NCBI RefSeq assembly: GCF_003315195.1
Contig: NZ_QNRV01000024.1
Span: 1-49,263, forward strand
Origin: Sutterella wadsworthensis
GTDB lineage: Bacteria; Pseudomonadota; Gammaproteobacteria; Burkholderiales; Burkholderiaceae_F
DNA: 49,263 bases
Reading direction: 5' to 3'
Shown here: one piece after another, positions 27,223 to 35,063 of the stretch
How the letters are laid out: each line of letters opens with the position of its first letter
Numbering within the stretch: position 1 is the first letter of the stretch
Notes under the pieces: model-generated
Seen by the model: the letters and a program-made list of their open reading frames with translations, nothing else
The model's database searches: none
Told to the model about the DNA's origin: nothing
Position numbers and translations under genes: made by a program

Positions 27223-28851
27223 ATGTCGCGAATTCACTATAAGAACCTTTGTGCCTTTCCGGGTCGTACCGGTGAACCGTTTCTCACGGAATTCACGGTT
27301 GAAGACGGTATGTTTATTGCCGACGACTCACCGGCGCCGGACGGCACTGAAATCGTCACGATCGATATGCGCGGCGCTTTTGTCATGCCGGCCTTCATTG
27401 ATGCACATGCGCATCCCGATGGCCTGGCCATGACAATGGGGGCGGCCGCCTGTACGCCGCCGACCGTTCGTTCGATACCGGAACTCCAGAGCGCTCTGCG
27501 CAAAATGGCTGCGAAGAATCCGGAGGGCTGGATTGAAGGCTGGGGATATGACGAAAGTCTTCTCGCTGAGGGCCGCACACCGCTCAAAGGTGACCTTGAT
27601 CAGGTTTCAGCTGACCGGCCGGTCTTCATCCGCCGCTCCGACTATCACTCAGCGGTCGTGAATTCCAAGGCCCTCGAGATGGCCGGCATTGACCGAAACA
27701 CGCCGGATCCGGAGGGCGGCGCGTTCGGCCGCGATGCAAACGGGGAGCCTGACGGCCGATTGATTGAGCTCGGTGCCGTACGCTTTCTTGAGGCACACGC
27801 CAAACCGGCCAAAACGTTCGAAAGCGCCGTTGAATCGCTCTTAAAGCTCAAAGACCATTACTTGTCGCACGGCATTCTCACCACGACCAACATGATGGTC
27901 ATGCGCGGGAGTGACCCGGAGCCCCTGACGCTTTACCGCGAAGCCTGCCGCCGCGGTCTGCCGGTGGACTTCAACCTCTATGCCGTGTGGCAGGGCGGCG
28001 AAGACTCGTCGGGCATGCCGGACTTTCGTGCCGATGAACTGCGGGGCCCGGTTCGCTATGCGGGCATCAAGCTCTTTGCCGACGGCTCGATTTCGGGCAA
28101 AACGGCGGCCGTGCGGAACCCCTACAAAACCGCTGAGGGCGAAAAGCTCGACTATCCCTGCGGGATGATGACGCTCGAAGAACCCGTATTCCTCGCCGCA
28201 CTCTCTTATGCGCGCCGAAACGGCGTGCAGCTCTCGATTCACATCATGGGAGACCGTTCAATCGATGCCGTGCTCGACTGGCTTTCGGATGCCGATCCAT
28301 GGCTCGCTGATGTTCCGAGCGTTCGCCTCGAGCACGCGAGTCTCTTGCGGCCTGATCAGCTCGAGCGCATTGATCAGATGCGCTTGAAGCCCGCATTCAC
28401 CACGCAGATCATCTTTCCGTTTGCCGAATGGCGCAGCTACCGTGCATCGCTTTCCGACGCCGACTTCAACGCGGCTTATCCGGTAAAGAGCATCGCCCAA
28501 AGATTGGATGCCTTTGCTTTGTCGTCCGACGCGCCGTGCACGACCTGGGCAGATCCGGACAGCGTCTTTGTATCTCTCGCGGCCGCAGTCACGCGCCGCG
28601 ACGCCGACGACGGCGTTTTTGGGCCTGATGAGGCAGTGTCTGTAGGCACGGCTCTGGCGCTTTACACCGGCCGCGCCGCACTGGTCATGCCCGAAAACGG
28701 CCAAATCGGCGTTATTGAACCGGGAGCCCGGGCAAACTTCATTCGGCTTTCAGGGAATCCCTTCATGACGGCGCCCTCTAAACTCGCCGAACTTCGGGTG
28801 ACGGGCATCTGGCGCGACGGCGCGAAGCTCGAACTCCCCAAAGCGGACTGA
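27223..28851 (+). CDS. Amidohydrolase family 3 (YtcJ-like)
   Basis: A 542-residue cytoplasmic metal-dependent hydrolase of the amidohydrolase superfamily, group 3. The HxH metal motif is AHAHPDG near residues 61-65; further motifs are GIKLFADGSISGKTAAV, IHIMGDRSID, RLEHASLL and ALSSDAPCTTWADP, and the C-terminal strand reads IEPGARANFIRLSGNPF. This set is typical of YtcJ-like proteins, whose substrates (N-acyl or formamide compounds) vary. The ATG at 27223 is chosen because homologues begin near here; the frame stays open back to 27067, and no ribosome site is clear. A GC-rich hairpin follows the stop. Confidence 0.88.
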   Translation: MSRIHYKNLCAFPGRTGEPFLTEFTVEDGMFIADDSPAPDGTEIVTIDMRGAFVMPAFIDAHAHPDGLAMTMGAAACTPPTVRSIPELQSALRKMAAKNPEGWIEGWGYDESLLAEGRTPLKGDLDQVSADRPVFIRRSDYHSAVVNSKALEMAGIDRNTPDPEGGAFGRDANGEPDGRLIELGAVRFLEAHAKPAKTFESAVESLLKLKDHYLSHGILTTTNMMVMRGSDPEPLTLYREACRRGLPVDFNLYAVWQGGEDSSGMPDFRADELRGPVRYAGIKLFADGSISGKTAAVRNPYKTAEGEKLDYPCGMMTLEEPVFLAALSYARRNGVQLSIHIMGDRSIDAVLDWLSDADPWLADVPSVRLEHASLLRPDQLERIDQMRLKPAFTTQIIFPFAEWRSYRASLSDADFNAAYPVKSIAQRLDAFALSSDAPCTTWADPDSVFVSLAAAVTRRDADDGVFGPDEAVSVGTALALYTGRAALVMPENGQIGVIEPGARANFIRLSGNPFMTAPSKLAELRVTGIWRDGAKLELPKAD

Positions 28852-28864
28852 GGGTCTTCACTGA

Positions 28865-28891
28865 CCGGCAGGCCGTCTGAAAGCCTGCCGG
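28865..28891 (+). terminator. Hairpin after the amidohydrolase gene
   Basis: A perfect 9-bp stem CCGGCAGGC/GCCTGCCGG with a nine-base loop, 13 bases after the stop. No T-run follows, so termination is uncertain. Confidence 0.45.
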
Positions 28892-29026
28892 CATCATCTA
28901 TTGATGAGGCTCTGCTGGCGCACTTGCAAAATCCGCGCAACTCCTGCAATATTGAAAACGCTTACAGCTGAAGGACGCACGGCCTTCAAGACTCCGGTCA
29001 ATATCCGTGCACATCAATAAAACTTG

Positions 29027-29112
29027 AACCCCTGAGGGCGTTCGCCCTCGCAGGACAGGTTCGGTTTCGAAGCTCGCCTCAGGCGCGTACGCGCTCTGGG
29101 GTTTTTCTTTTT
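29027..29112 (+). promoter_or_regulatory. Attenuator-like leader of the AAA+ ATPase gene
   Basis: A structured stretch ending 12 bases before the ATPase start. GAGGGCG (29034-29040) pairs with CGCCCTC (29043-29049), framed by CCTG/CAGG and GAACC/GGTTC. Then CCTCAGGCGCG (29077-29087) pairs with CGCGC-T-CTGGGG (29090-29101), followed by TTTTTCTTTTT: a strong intrinsic terminator directly before the ribosome site. The bases 29028-29040 can instead pair with 29090-29102 (11 of 13), so alternative folds exist. It may simply end upstream transcription, or act as an attenuator. Confidence 0.6.
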
Positions 29113-29123
29113 GGAGAAAATCA

Positions 29124-30230
29124 ATGAAGCAGGAAATCGCAGCTGTCCCGGCCAGCCGTTTTGGGCTGCACCTCAGCGATGAGGCGCATCCCGCTGCCAG
29201 GGGTTATGTCAGAGACGATCTCACGAGAGAAGGTGCGCTGCGCGTGCCGGAACTCCCGCGCGGATGGCATTTTGCGCCCGAGGCGTATGACGGCATCGCC
29301 GGCTGGTGGAACTGGGGCGGTGCAGAACCGCTCCTCATCACCGGACCCGCCGGTTCCGGCAAAACTGCCTCGGTGCTCGCATTTTGCGCAGTGATGCAGA
29401 TGCCGGCCGTGGTTTTTACGGCCCGGCCGCGGATGGACCGCCGAGAACTCATCGGCCGCTGGGTTCTCGGACCCAGCGGCATGACTTGGGTCGACGGCCC
29501 GGCAGCGCTCGCATGGCGCAACGGCTGGGTACTCCTCATCAATGAGTTCTCAGCGGCACCGCCGGAAGTCTGGGTCTCCGCCAATGATCTTTTGGAAGGG
29601 CTTCCCCTCGAAATTGATCAGACGGGCGAGGTGATTGATCGTCATCCGCTCGCGCGCATTGTCTTTACCGACAATACCCGCGGGCATTCGACGGAACTCG
29701 CAGCGGGCTATTTCGGCCGGCAGATTCAGGACCGATCGGTCATTGACCGTATGTGGCACCTGCGATGCGAAGGACTCCATGAGGCCGACGAAGCGCGTGT
29801 GCTTCTGGCGTCACTCGAGGCTGATCTCGTCGTGCGTGCGGGTGAGGCCGCAGCAGAAGAAATCTGTGCGCTCGCGGCGCGTGCGGCAGCGGGCTCAAGG
29901 TGCAAGGCAGCTCAATCCCCTCTGGGGTTTGAGAACCGCTCCTTTGCGCTCTCTATTCGTGCTGCCCGCCGATTCGCGGAACTCACGCTGCGGTATGCGG
30001 CAGGGGATTTGCCGGTCTCGGCCGATCCCATTGCTGCTGCCGCAGACACCGCTGTCGGCAACGCGCTCGACCGCCCGGTGCGCGATGCGCTCGTCACGTA
30101 TCTCAAAACGATCTTCGGCGAGCGAATCACGGAACTGCGGCAGATGCGCGCGGAGTCTTCGGCCCCCGTGCGGCGAAACCCTCGGTCCTCGAGACCGAAG
30201 GCTTGCACTGAGACTCCCGCACTTTCTTGA
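29124..30230 (+). CDS. MoxR/CobS-like AAA+ ATPase
   Basis: A 368-residue cytoplasmic AAA+ ATPase. Walker A is GPAGSGKT (residues 74-81), the Walker B-like segment is GWVLLINEFSAAPPEVW, sensor 1 is IVFTDNTRG, and a second-region arginine lies in QDRSVIDRMW. This is the MoxR/CobS/CbbQ group, whose members act with a VWA-domain partner to remodel or load metal-dependent proteins; the next gene encodes such a partner. CobS/CobT-like pairs are also carried by SXT/R391-type conjugative elements, which fits the TraD and DUF4400 genes downstream. GGAG lies 7 bases before the ATG, immediately after a terminator hairpin. The substrate is unknown. Confidence 0.85.
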   Translation: MKQEIAAVPASRFGLHLSDEAHPAARGYVRDDLTREGALRVPELPRGWHFAPEAYDGIAGWWNWGGAEPLLITGPAGSGKTASVLAFCAVMQMPAVVFTARPRMDRRELIGRWVLGPSGMTWVDGPAALAWRNGWVLLINEFSAAPPEVWVSANDLLEGLPLEIDQTGEVIDRHPLARIVFTDNTRGHSTELAAGYFGRQIQDRSVIDRMWHLRCEGLHEADEARVLLASLEADLVVRAGEAAAEEICALAARAAAGSRCKAAQSPLGFENRSFALSIRAARRFAELTLRYAAGDLPVSADPIAAAADTAVGNALDRPVRDALVTYLKTIFGERITELRQMRAESSAPVRRNPRSSRPKACTETPALS

Positions 30231-30241
30231 AGCCCTATGCC

Positions 30242-30308
30242 AAGGCGCCCTATTTGGGCCTTTTAAAGCCTTCGAATGCCCCTGACCGCTGGTTTCGGGG
30301 CATTTCTT
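30242..30308 (+). terminator. Two tandem terminators between ATPase and VWA genes
   Basis: First: AAGG(CG)CCC-TATTT-GGGCCTTTT at 30242-30264. Second: AATGCCCC (30275-30282) with GGGGCATT (30297-30304), followed by TTCTT. AAGCCTTC (about 30266-30273) can also pair with GAAGGGCTT (about 30318-30326), enclosing the second hairpin. As both precede a functionally paired gene, readthrough must be regulated or the next gene must have its own promoter within 30310-30380. Confidence 0.6.
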
Positions 30309-30380
30309 GGCTTGTGAAGGGCTTCAATATCGGTTGCCCGGCAAATGAAAGCGAAGACCACATCTTCAATGGAGACCATC

Positions 30381-32609
30381 ATGATGACAACGGACACCGT
30401 TCAGTTCGCTTTGCCGCTCGACGAAGACCGTCCTTCCAATCACATCGCCGCGAGAGGGTGCGGGCCTTTGGCTCAGCCAAACGCTCCAGCCGCTCAAAAG
30501 CGAAGGTTCCTCCCGCCCGCCTACACCGAAGCTCGCTTCGGTGACCCGACGACGCCGGAAGAAGCTCAGCTTTATGCCGAGCTCAATCGTTTGGACGGAC
30601 TGCGCGCGAAAGTCAAAGGCGCCGAAAAACGCCGTTTGGCGGAGACCTTTCGCGAGGTCAACGCCAAAGCGGAAAAGCTTTTTAAGGGCCGGCGTTTTTG
30701 GGGAGCGGCCAGACCGCTTCTTGAACATGCTGCCGCCGAACTCGGCGCCGGCGGTCCGGCCGCAGCCGACACGGCCAGAATCATGGCCATGCTCGCGCTG
30801 CCGGCGCTCTGCAGACGAGACGGCATTACCGTCAAGTTCAAAGGGCGCCCGCAGACGGACGGCCGCACGATTTGGCTCGGGCCCATTGACTTCAGCCATC
30901 CGGCTGCGCCCATCTATCTCTTTGGTCATGGCGTTCATGAGCGCTGTCACGTGGTTCATACGAACTTCGATGCTGCAGGTTCAGAGGCGCACTCAGACCC
31001 GAGAGTGAGTGCATTCTTCAACCTCTTTGAAGATATCCGCGTGGACGCATTGGGCATGGCGGAGTGCCGCGGCTACCGCTTTTGGCGTGAAGCACTCTTT
31101 GCTGTGCTCTGCACGACAGGGAAGGCGGCATTTGCCGTCAACGGAACCACCAAGCTTCCGGAGCTCTTTTTCGGCTGGATGCTGGGCGTCCTCGAGGCTA
31201 AGGTTTTGAACCTCAAGCTCCCTGAGGGCATACTCGTCCGAGCCGATCAATTGGCCCGAGAAAAACTCGGCGGGGGTCTCCTCGATGAGGCGCTTCGTTT
31301 CGTGATGGGAAGACTCCCGCTCGCCAATACGGCCGAAAGCCTCAGTTTGGCGCGGGACCTGGTGGAGCTCCTCAGCGACCGCATGCGGATGGCCAAGAAA
31401 ACCGCCCAAGTCGAGTCGGCCTTGTTAAGCGCGGAAGATGAAGCGCGCTCCTCTCCCCGTATGGGAGCGGCGTCGCTTCAGCTTTCACTCTTTGACAATG
31501 GCAGTGAGACTGCGAGTGCGGCGGCGGACAATGGGTTCGATTCACCGGCAGAGGATCTTGCGCCGGCGGCGGAATACGCCGTCCTCAGGCGTTTATTGGA
31601 TCCGACGGGGTGGGTCCCAGCGTCGGGCAGTTCGCCCGAAGGGGAGGCATCGCTTAACCCGAGGGCATCGTCCTGCGATGCTGAAGCGGGGCTCGAAGAG
31701 CTCCTCTCGGCCATCACGGCAAAGTCCGAAGAGGAATTTGATCCGACGGCGGCTGAGGAGCGCTATGCCGAAGCTTTCGCGCGAGACTGCGAACAGGCCT
31801 CATTAGCGAATGCCGGTTCGATGGACGGCGTCAGTTCGTCTTCTCACATCCTTCGAGGGTATTTGTTCGCAGAAATCGAGACGGCTCGGCGTGCTTTCGC
31901 CAATGTTTGGCCCAAAACGTCAGATCTTGGATTGCAGTACGCCGAGGCGCTACGCCGACGCGTGCCGGTGCCAATGAGCGGCGCAGCTTCGGGCTGGGAC
32001 GCGGACGATGATCTCTTGGAGCGCGCCGTCTGCGGCGACGACCGAATCTTCCTGCGGGAAGGCCGGGCGCCTGCCTGCGACGCCGCTATGCAAATCCTCA
32101 TCGATCTTTCGGGATCAGTGGGGGTCGAGGGCGGCGCGATCGTGCGGACGGCGGCAGTCCGGCTCGAAGAAGCTTTAAAGCGAACACCAGGCATTCACTG
32201 CCGCACGGCCGTCTTTCCGGACGCCGCCGGCCGAGGCCCGATGCTCGCTTCCGAGTGGGAGACGCCCCCGGGCGGCTCACGCAGGGTGCTCGCTTCGATT
32301 CCTTCCAGGGGACCGACGCCAATCACTCAAACGCTCCTCTGGTCGCTCTTTTCGCTCGGGCACCGTCCTGAACCGACAAAACTCCTCATCCTCTTTACCG
32401 ATGGGGTTTTTGCCGCGGACGACTGCCGAGCGGAGGAAGCAGCTTTAAAGCTCGCCGGCATTGAAACGGCGGCGGTGCTCTTAAATCTGCATCAGACCGT
32501 ACCCGGCCGCCGGCTCTTCGAAAAGGAAACACGTGTAGTGAGAAACGCCGCGGAAATTCCGCTCGCGCTCTTAGATGTGCTTCGCGACTGGCGGCGCCGC
32601 CATCCTTGA
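30381..32609 (+). CDS. Metallopeptidase-VWA fusion (CobT-like partner of the AAA+ ATPase)
   Basis: A 742-residue cytoplasmic protein. The N-terminal part holds GVHERCHVVHTNF, an HExxH zinc motif (H186-H190), followed by FNLFEDIRVD, as in the putative metallopeptidase domain found before VWA-like domains (DUF2201 type). The middle is acidic and low in complexity. The C-terminal VWA domain has the MIDAS motif ILIDLSGSV (D about 575), the threonine in GPTPITQTLL and LFTDGVF. Such proteins work with MoxR/CobS AAA+ ATPases, encoded just upstream. ATG 30381 is chosen because GGAG stands 6 bases before it; in-frame ATGs at 30345 and 30369 are alternatives. The peptidase activity is predicted only. 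Confidence 0.82.
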   Translation: MMTTDTVQFALPLDEDRPSNHIAARGCGPLAQPNAPAAQKRRFLPPAYTEARFGDPTTPEEAQLYAELNRLDGLRAKVKGAEKRRLAETFREVNAKAEKLFKGRRFWGAARPLLEHAAAELGAGGPAAADTARIMAMLALPALCRRDGITVKFKGRPQTDGRTIWLGPIDFSHPAAPIYLFGHGVHERCHVVHTNFDAAGSEAHSDPRVSAFFNLFEDIRVDALGMAECRGYRFWREALFAVLCTTGKAAFAVNGTTKLPELFFGWMLGVLEAKVLNLKLPEGILVRADQLAREKLGGGLLDEALRFVMGRLPLANTAESLSLARDLVELLSDRMRMAKKTAQVESALLSAEDEARSSPRMGAASLQLSLFDNGSETASAAADNGFDSPAEDLAPAAEYAVLRRLLDPTGWVPASGSSPEGEASLNPRASSCDAEAGLEELLSAITAKSEEEFDPTAAEERYAEAFARDCEQASLANAGSMDGVSSSSHILRGYLFAEIETARRAFANVWPKTSDLGLQYAEALRRRVPVPMSGAASGWDADDDLLERAVCGDDRIFLREGRAPACDAAMQILIDLSGSVGVEGGAIVRTAAVRLEEALKRTPGIHCRTAVFPDAAGRGPMLASEWETPPGGSRRVLASIPSRGPTPITQTLLWSLFSLGHRPEPTKLLILFTDGVFAADDCRAEEAALKLAGIETAAVLLNLHQTVPGRRLFEKETRVVRNAAEIPLALLDVLRDWRRRHP

Positions 32610-32672
32610 TGAGGACTGACAGCGCTTTCAGGCGACCCTCTCTGACATTTAGCTTCATCGCACCCCGTTCGG

Positions 32673-32758
32673 ATGCCTCCCGTTTTCGGTCCTTTGGACC
32701 CGATGACGAGGCATTCGGCGGGGCTTTTTTTATGTAAGCCCCAAGCTTCGGGCTTTTT
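32673..32758 (+). promoter_or_regulatory. Attenuator-like leader before the TraI-like gene
   Basis: ATGCCTC (32673-32679) pairs with GAGGCAT (32708-32714), enclosing GGTCC-TTT-GGACC. Then GGGGCTT (32720-32726) can pair with AAGCCCC (32736-32742), or AAGCCC (32736-32741) can instead pair with GGGCTT (32750-32755), followed by TTTTT. The shared AAGCCC makes the two folds mutually exclusive, a classic terminator/antiterminator layout. It could also be two overlapping plain terminators. Confidence 0.55.
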
Positions 32759-32792
32759 CTCCATTTCTTTTCTCCAAATCACTCCCGTCACG

Positions 32793-35060
32793 ATGTCCAT
32801 TCATATTCCGCATTTCTGCACGGTAAACAATCGCCTCAAGCCCGGCTTAATGCCGCAGTCATCAGCGGCCTATGAGTCAGCCAGGGATTGGCGGAGTGCA
32901 GGCGGACTTTTCGGCGAAATCCTGCTGCGATGCCGTCCGGCCAATCCGCTCACCGCTTTACGCCGTCATCCAGAAGCCTTGGCCCGCATTGAAGCATCGC
33001 TCGGCCGAGCGGACTTCAATGCCTGGGGCGCTTCGGTGCTCACGGCCTTTGCGGCCGACTGTGCGGTTTGGGCAAATGAAGCGTTCGGCCAAAGCCTCCT
33101 TGCCTGCGGATTGGCATTGATGGGGGACGCATCAGCTGCCGCAGCTGCTCTGCCGCAGCCGGCCGGACTCAATCCCGTCGAAATCGATGTGCTGCGCCAG
33201 GCGCGCAGGCGGACGGTCTTTTTGGGCGCGCTGGCTGCTGCCTGGGAACCGATAACCGAGATCACAGTGGAAGCCGGCCAAGGACGAGCAGACCGCTGGG
33301 AACCGTTGGAGTGCTGGGCCCCCGAAACGGAGTTTTTGGCTGAATTCGTGCTCCGCAGCGTGCGGAGCGGCCGAATCGTACGAGGGAGATGCGCCGAAGA
33401 GCTCTCTGCGCAGACCTTTGACCTCAGCACCACACGTCTCAAAAGCGAAACGAAAAGGCGGGCGTTGTGGAGCATCCTTGCGCGTGTCCAGAGAGCGGGT
33501 TCGAGGTCAAGGGCCTCAGAGACGCTATGGAATGCGGTAACCGAAACGAATTTTGACCGGCGCTGGGAAGCGGCGCTCGACCAAGAACTGTTGGGATTGC
33601 CGGCGTGCAGTGACGAAGGGCGGCTCCTCGCCCGCATTTTGATTGATGCTCGCCGCCGAAGACTCGTTGGCGGTGCGCCGAAGCTCCCGAGCGAGATTTT
33701 TCGCATGGCATCGTCCGTCGAAGGCCGAACGCTTTTCTCCAAAGCTTTCACCCAAAGGGTCGCCGAAGGTGAGGTGCTTCCCGTCGATGCCGCGGCGGAT
33801 GAGGGAAGCCCAAAAGGATTTGCCGTTCGACAGAGGCGGGCGTCACCAGAGGAGTCGACAGACGATTCAGCGGAGAAACCGGATGAATCCGCTTCAGCCG
33901 AAGCGCATCGAAAACCGCGTTTATGGTGGGCGGCTGACGGCTGGTGGCTTGAATGGCCTCTGGGCGGACGGCTCTTGGCGGAGACCGCGGTCGACATTTA
34001 TCCCGCTGCCGAACCGTTTTTACTGCTTAACGGTCACCAACAGGACGAAAGAGAAGAGCAGTTTCTGCGGGCGGCAGCGCTCTTTGCGGCTGCAGAGGTG
34101 CTTGGGCTTTCGGCATCTCTGCCGATAAAGCCGCAGAAACTTAAGCTCCCGAACAAACCGGCGGCTCTTCCTTTAAGGTCTTCGCGTGAACTCGAGGCCG
34201 CCTTTCTCACAGCAGCTGCACAGTCTCGCTTAAGTCCCGAGCAGCATCAGAATAGGGCGAGAGCGGTGAAGGCACTTTCAGAGTCCCCTGAATCCGAGAT
34301 TTCGGGGAGCGGCGCAGACAGCGCGCGGACCGCGAATGAACTCTGGGCAGCTCTAGACGTTCGTTTAATGCGGCTGGCCAAAGCGGCTCAGCCCATTGCC
34401 CGGGCACTGGGTCCGGACGGCGCCCGAGGGCGGCATATGGCGGTGAATCCAGCCGGTTTCATACCGCGCCCAGAAGTATCGGCAGCTAAACCACCCAAAA
34501 ACACCGAGCACGAAGAAGGCTGCGCGCTCTTTTGCTTCGAGCAGGCCGACGGAACGGATGCAGATGACGATGCCTTCGATTCAGAGCACTCACAGCCGAA
34601 GCTTCGGGTGATGGAAGAGCCTCAGATGCCGATGCCGCAGCTCGACGACTGCGAGTGGATCTTTGGGCTGGGCGCCGAGGCGGGTTTGGCGGGCGATGCA
34701 GTTTCGGCTGCGTTGGAACACTTGAAAGACTCGGGCGCACTCACTTCCGAAATCACGACGCTCAATCCCCCCGGCGTGTTTCTCCCGGAAAGCGCTTTTG
34801 AAGATTCCTTTGAACGCCTGCGGGCGTTCCTCTCGGCTTCAGCGCTTTTGTTGCGCCGCACCGGTGCGAATACGGGGCTTGCCCCTTGGATTTGGCACCG
34901 CGCGGATAAGAACGGCTTAGTGGAGGCCGGCCTTCTTTTGAACCCCGCCGCCCTCACGCTCGTTCGCCGCAATCCTGCCGGGGGCACTCAGCGGATCGAG
35001 GGCGAATCACGCCGGCGCCTTGCGGCGCAGGGCGCTGAGGCGCAATGGATTGGAATGTGA
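32793..35060 (+). CDS. Diverged TraI-like (MOBH) protein, metal ligands apparently lost
   Basis: A 755-residue soluble protein directly upstream of traD, the position of the MOBH relaxase gene traI in SXT/TOL-type elements. Residues 27-47 (YESARDWRSAGGLFGEILLRC) would match the relaxase segment SESHHHRGAGGLFRHGLEV, but the three histidines and the later one are replaced. LALMGDAS (about 108-115) would match LLHDVGKPLSD, losing the HD pair. WEPLECW (about 170) resembles the following WNPY region. The C-terminal half is rich in alanine, serine and charge, with a helical end domain. The alignment is by eye. Start is uncertain: ATG 32793 lies just past the leader hairpins but lacks a clear ribosome site; ATG 32850 is possible. 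It may be an inactive relaxase or an unrelated accessory protein. Confidence 0.5.
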   Translation: MSIHIPHFCTVNNRLKPGLMPQSSAAYESARDWRSAGGLFGEILLRCRPANPLTALRRHPEALARIEASLGRADFNAWGASVLTAFAADCAVWANEAFGQSLLACGLALMGDASAAAAALPQPAGLNPVEIDVLRQARRRTVFLGALAAAWEPITEITVEAGQGRADRWEPLECWAPETEFLAEFVLRSVRSGRIVRGRCAEELSAQTFDLSTTRLKSETKRRALWSILARVQRAGSRSRASETLWNAVTETNFDRRWEAALDQELLGLPACSDEGRLLARILIDARRRRLVGGAPKLPSEIFRMASSVEGRTLFSKAFTQRVAEGEVLPVDAAADEGSPKGFAVRQRRASPEESTDDSAEKPDESASAEAHRKPRLWWAADGWWLEWPLGGRLLAETAVDIYPAAEPFLLLNGHQQDEREEQFLRAAALFAAAEVLGLSASLPIKPQKLKLPNKPAALPLRSSRELEAAFLTAAAQSRLSPEQHQNRARAVKALSESPESEISGSGADSARTANELWAALDVRLMRLAKAAQPIARALGPDGARGRHMAVNPAGFIPRPEVSAAKPPKNTEHEEGCALFCFEQADGTDADDDAFDSEHSQPKLRVMEEPQMPMPQLDDCEWIFGLGAEAGLAGDAVSAALEHLKDSGALTSEITTLNPPGVFLPESAFEDSFERLRAFLSASALLLRRTGANTGLAPWIWHRADKNGLVEAGLLLNPAALTLVRRNPAGGTQRIEGESRRRLAAQGAEAQWIGM

Positions 35061-35063
35061 GCG

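Noticed and set aside
32966-33997. 343-codon minus-strand frame opposite the TraI-like gene
   Set aside because: Antisense shadow; the plus-strand gene is coupled to traD and is preferred.
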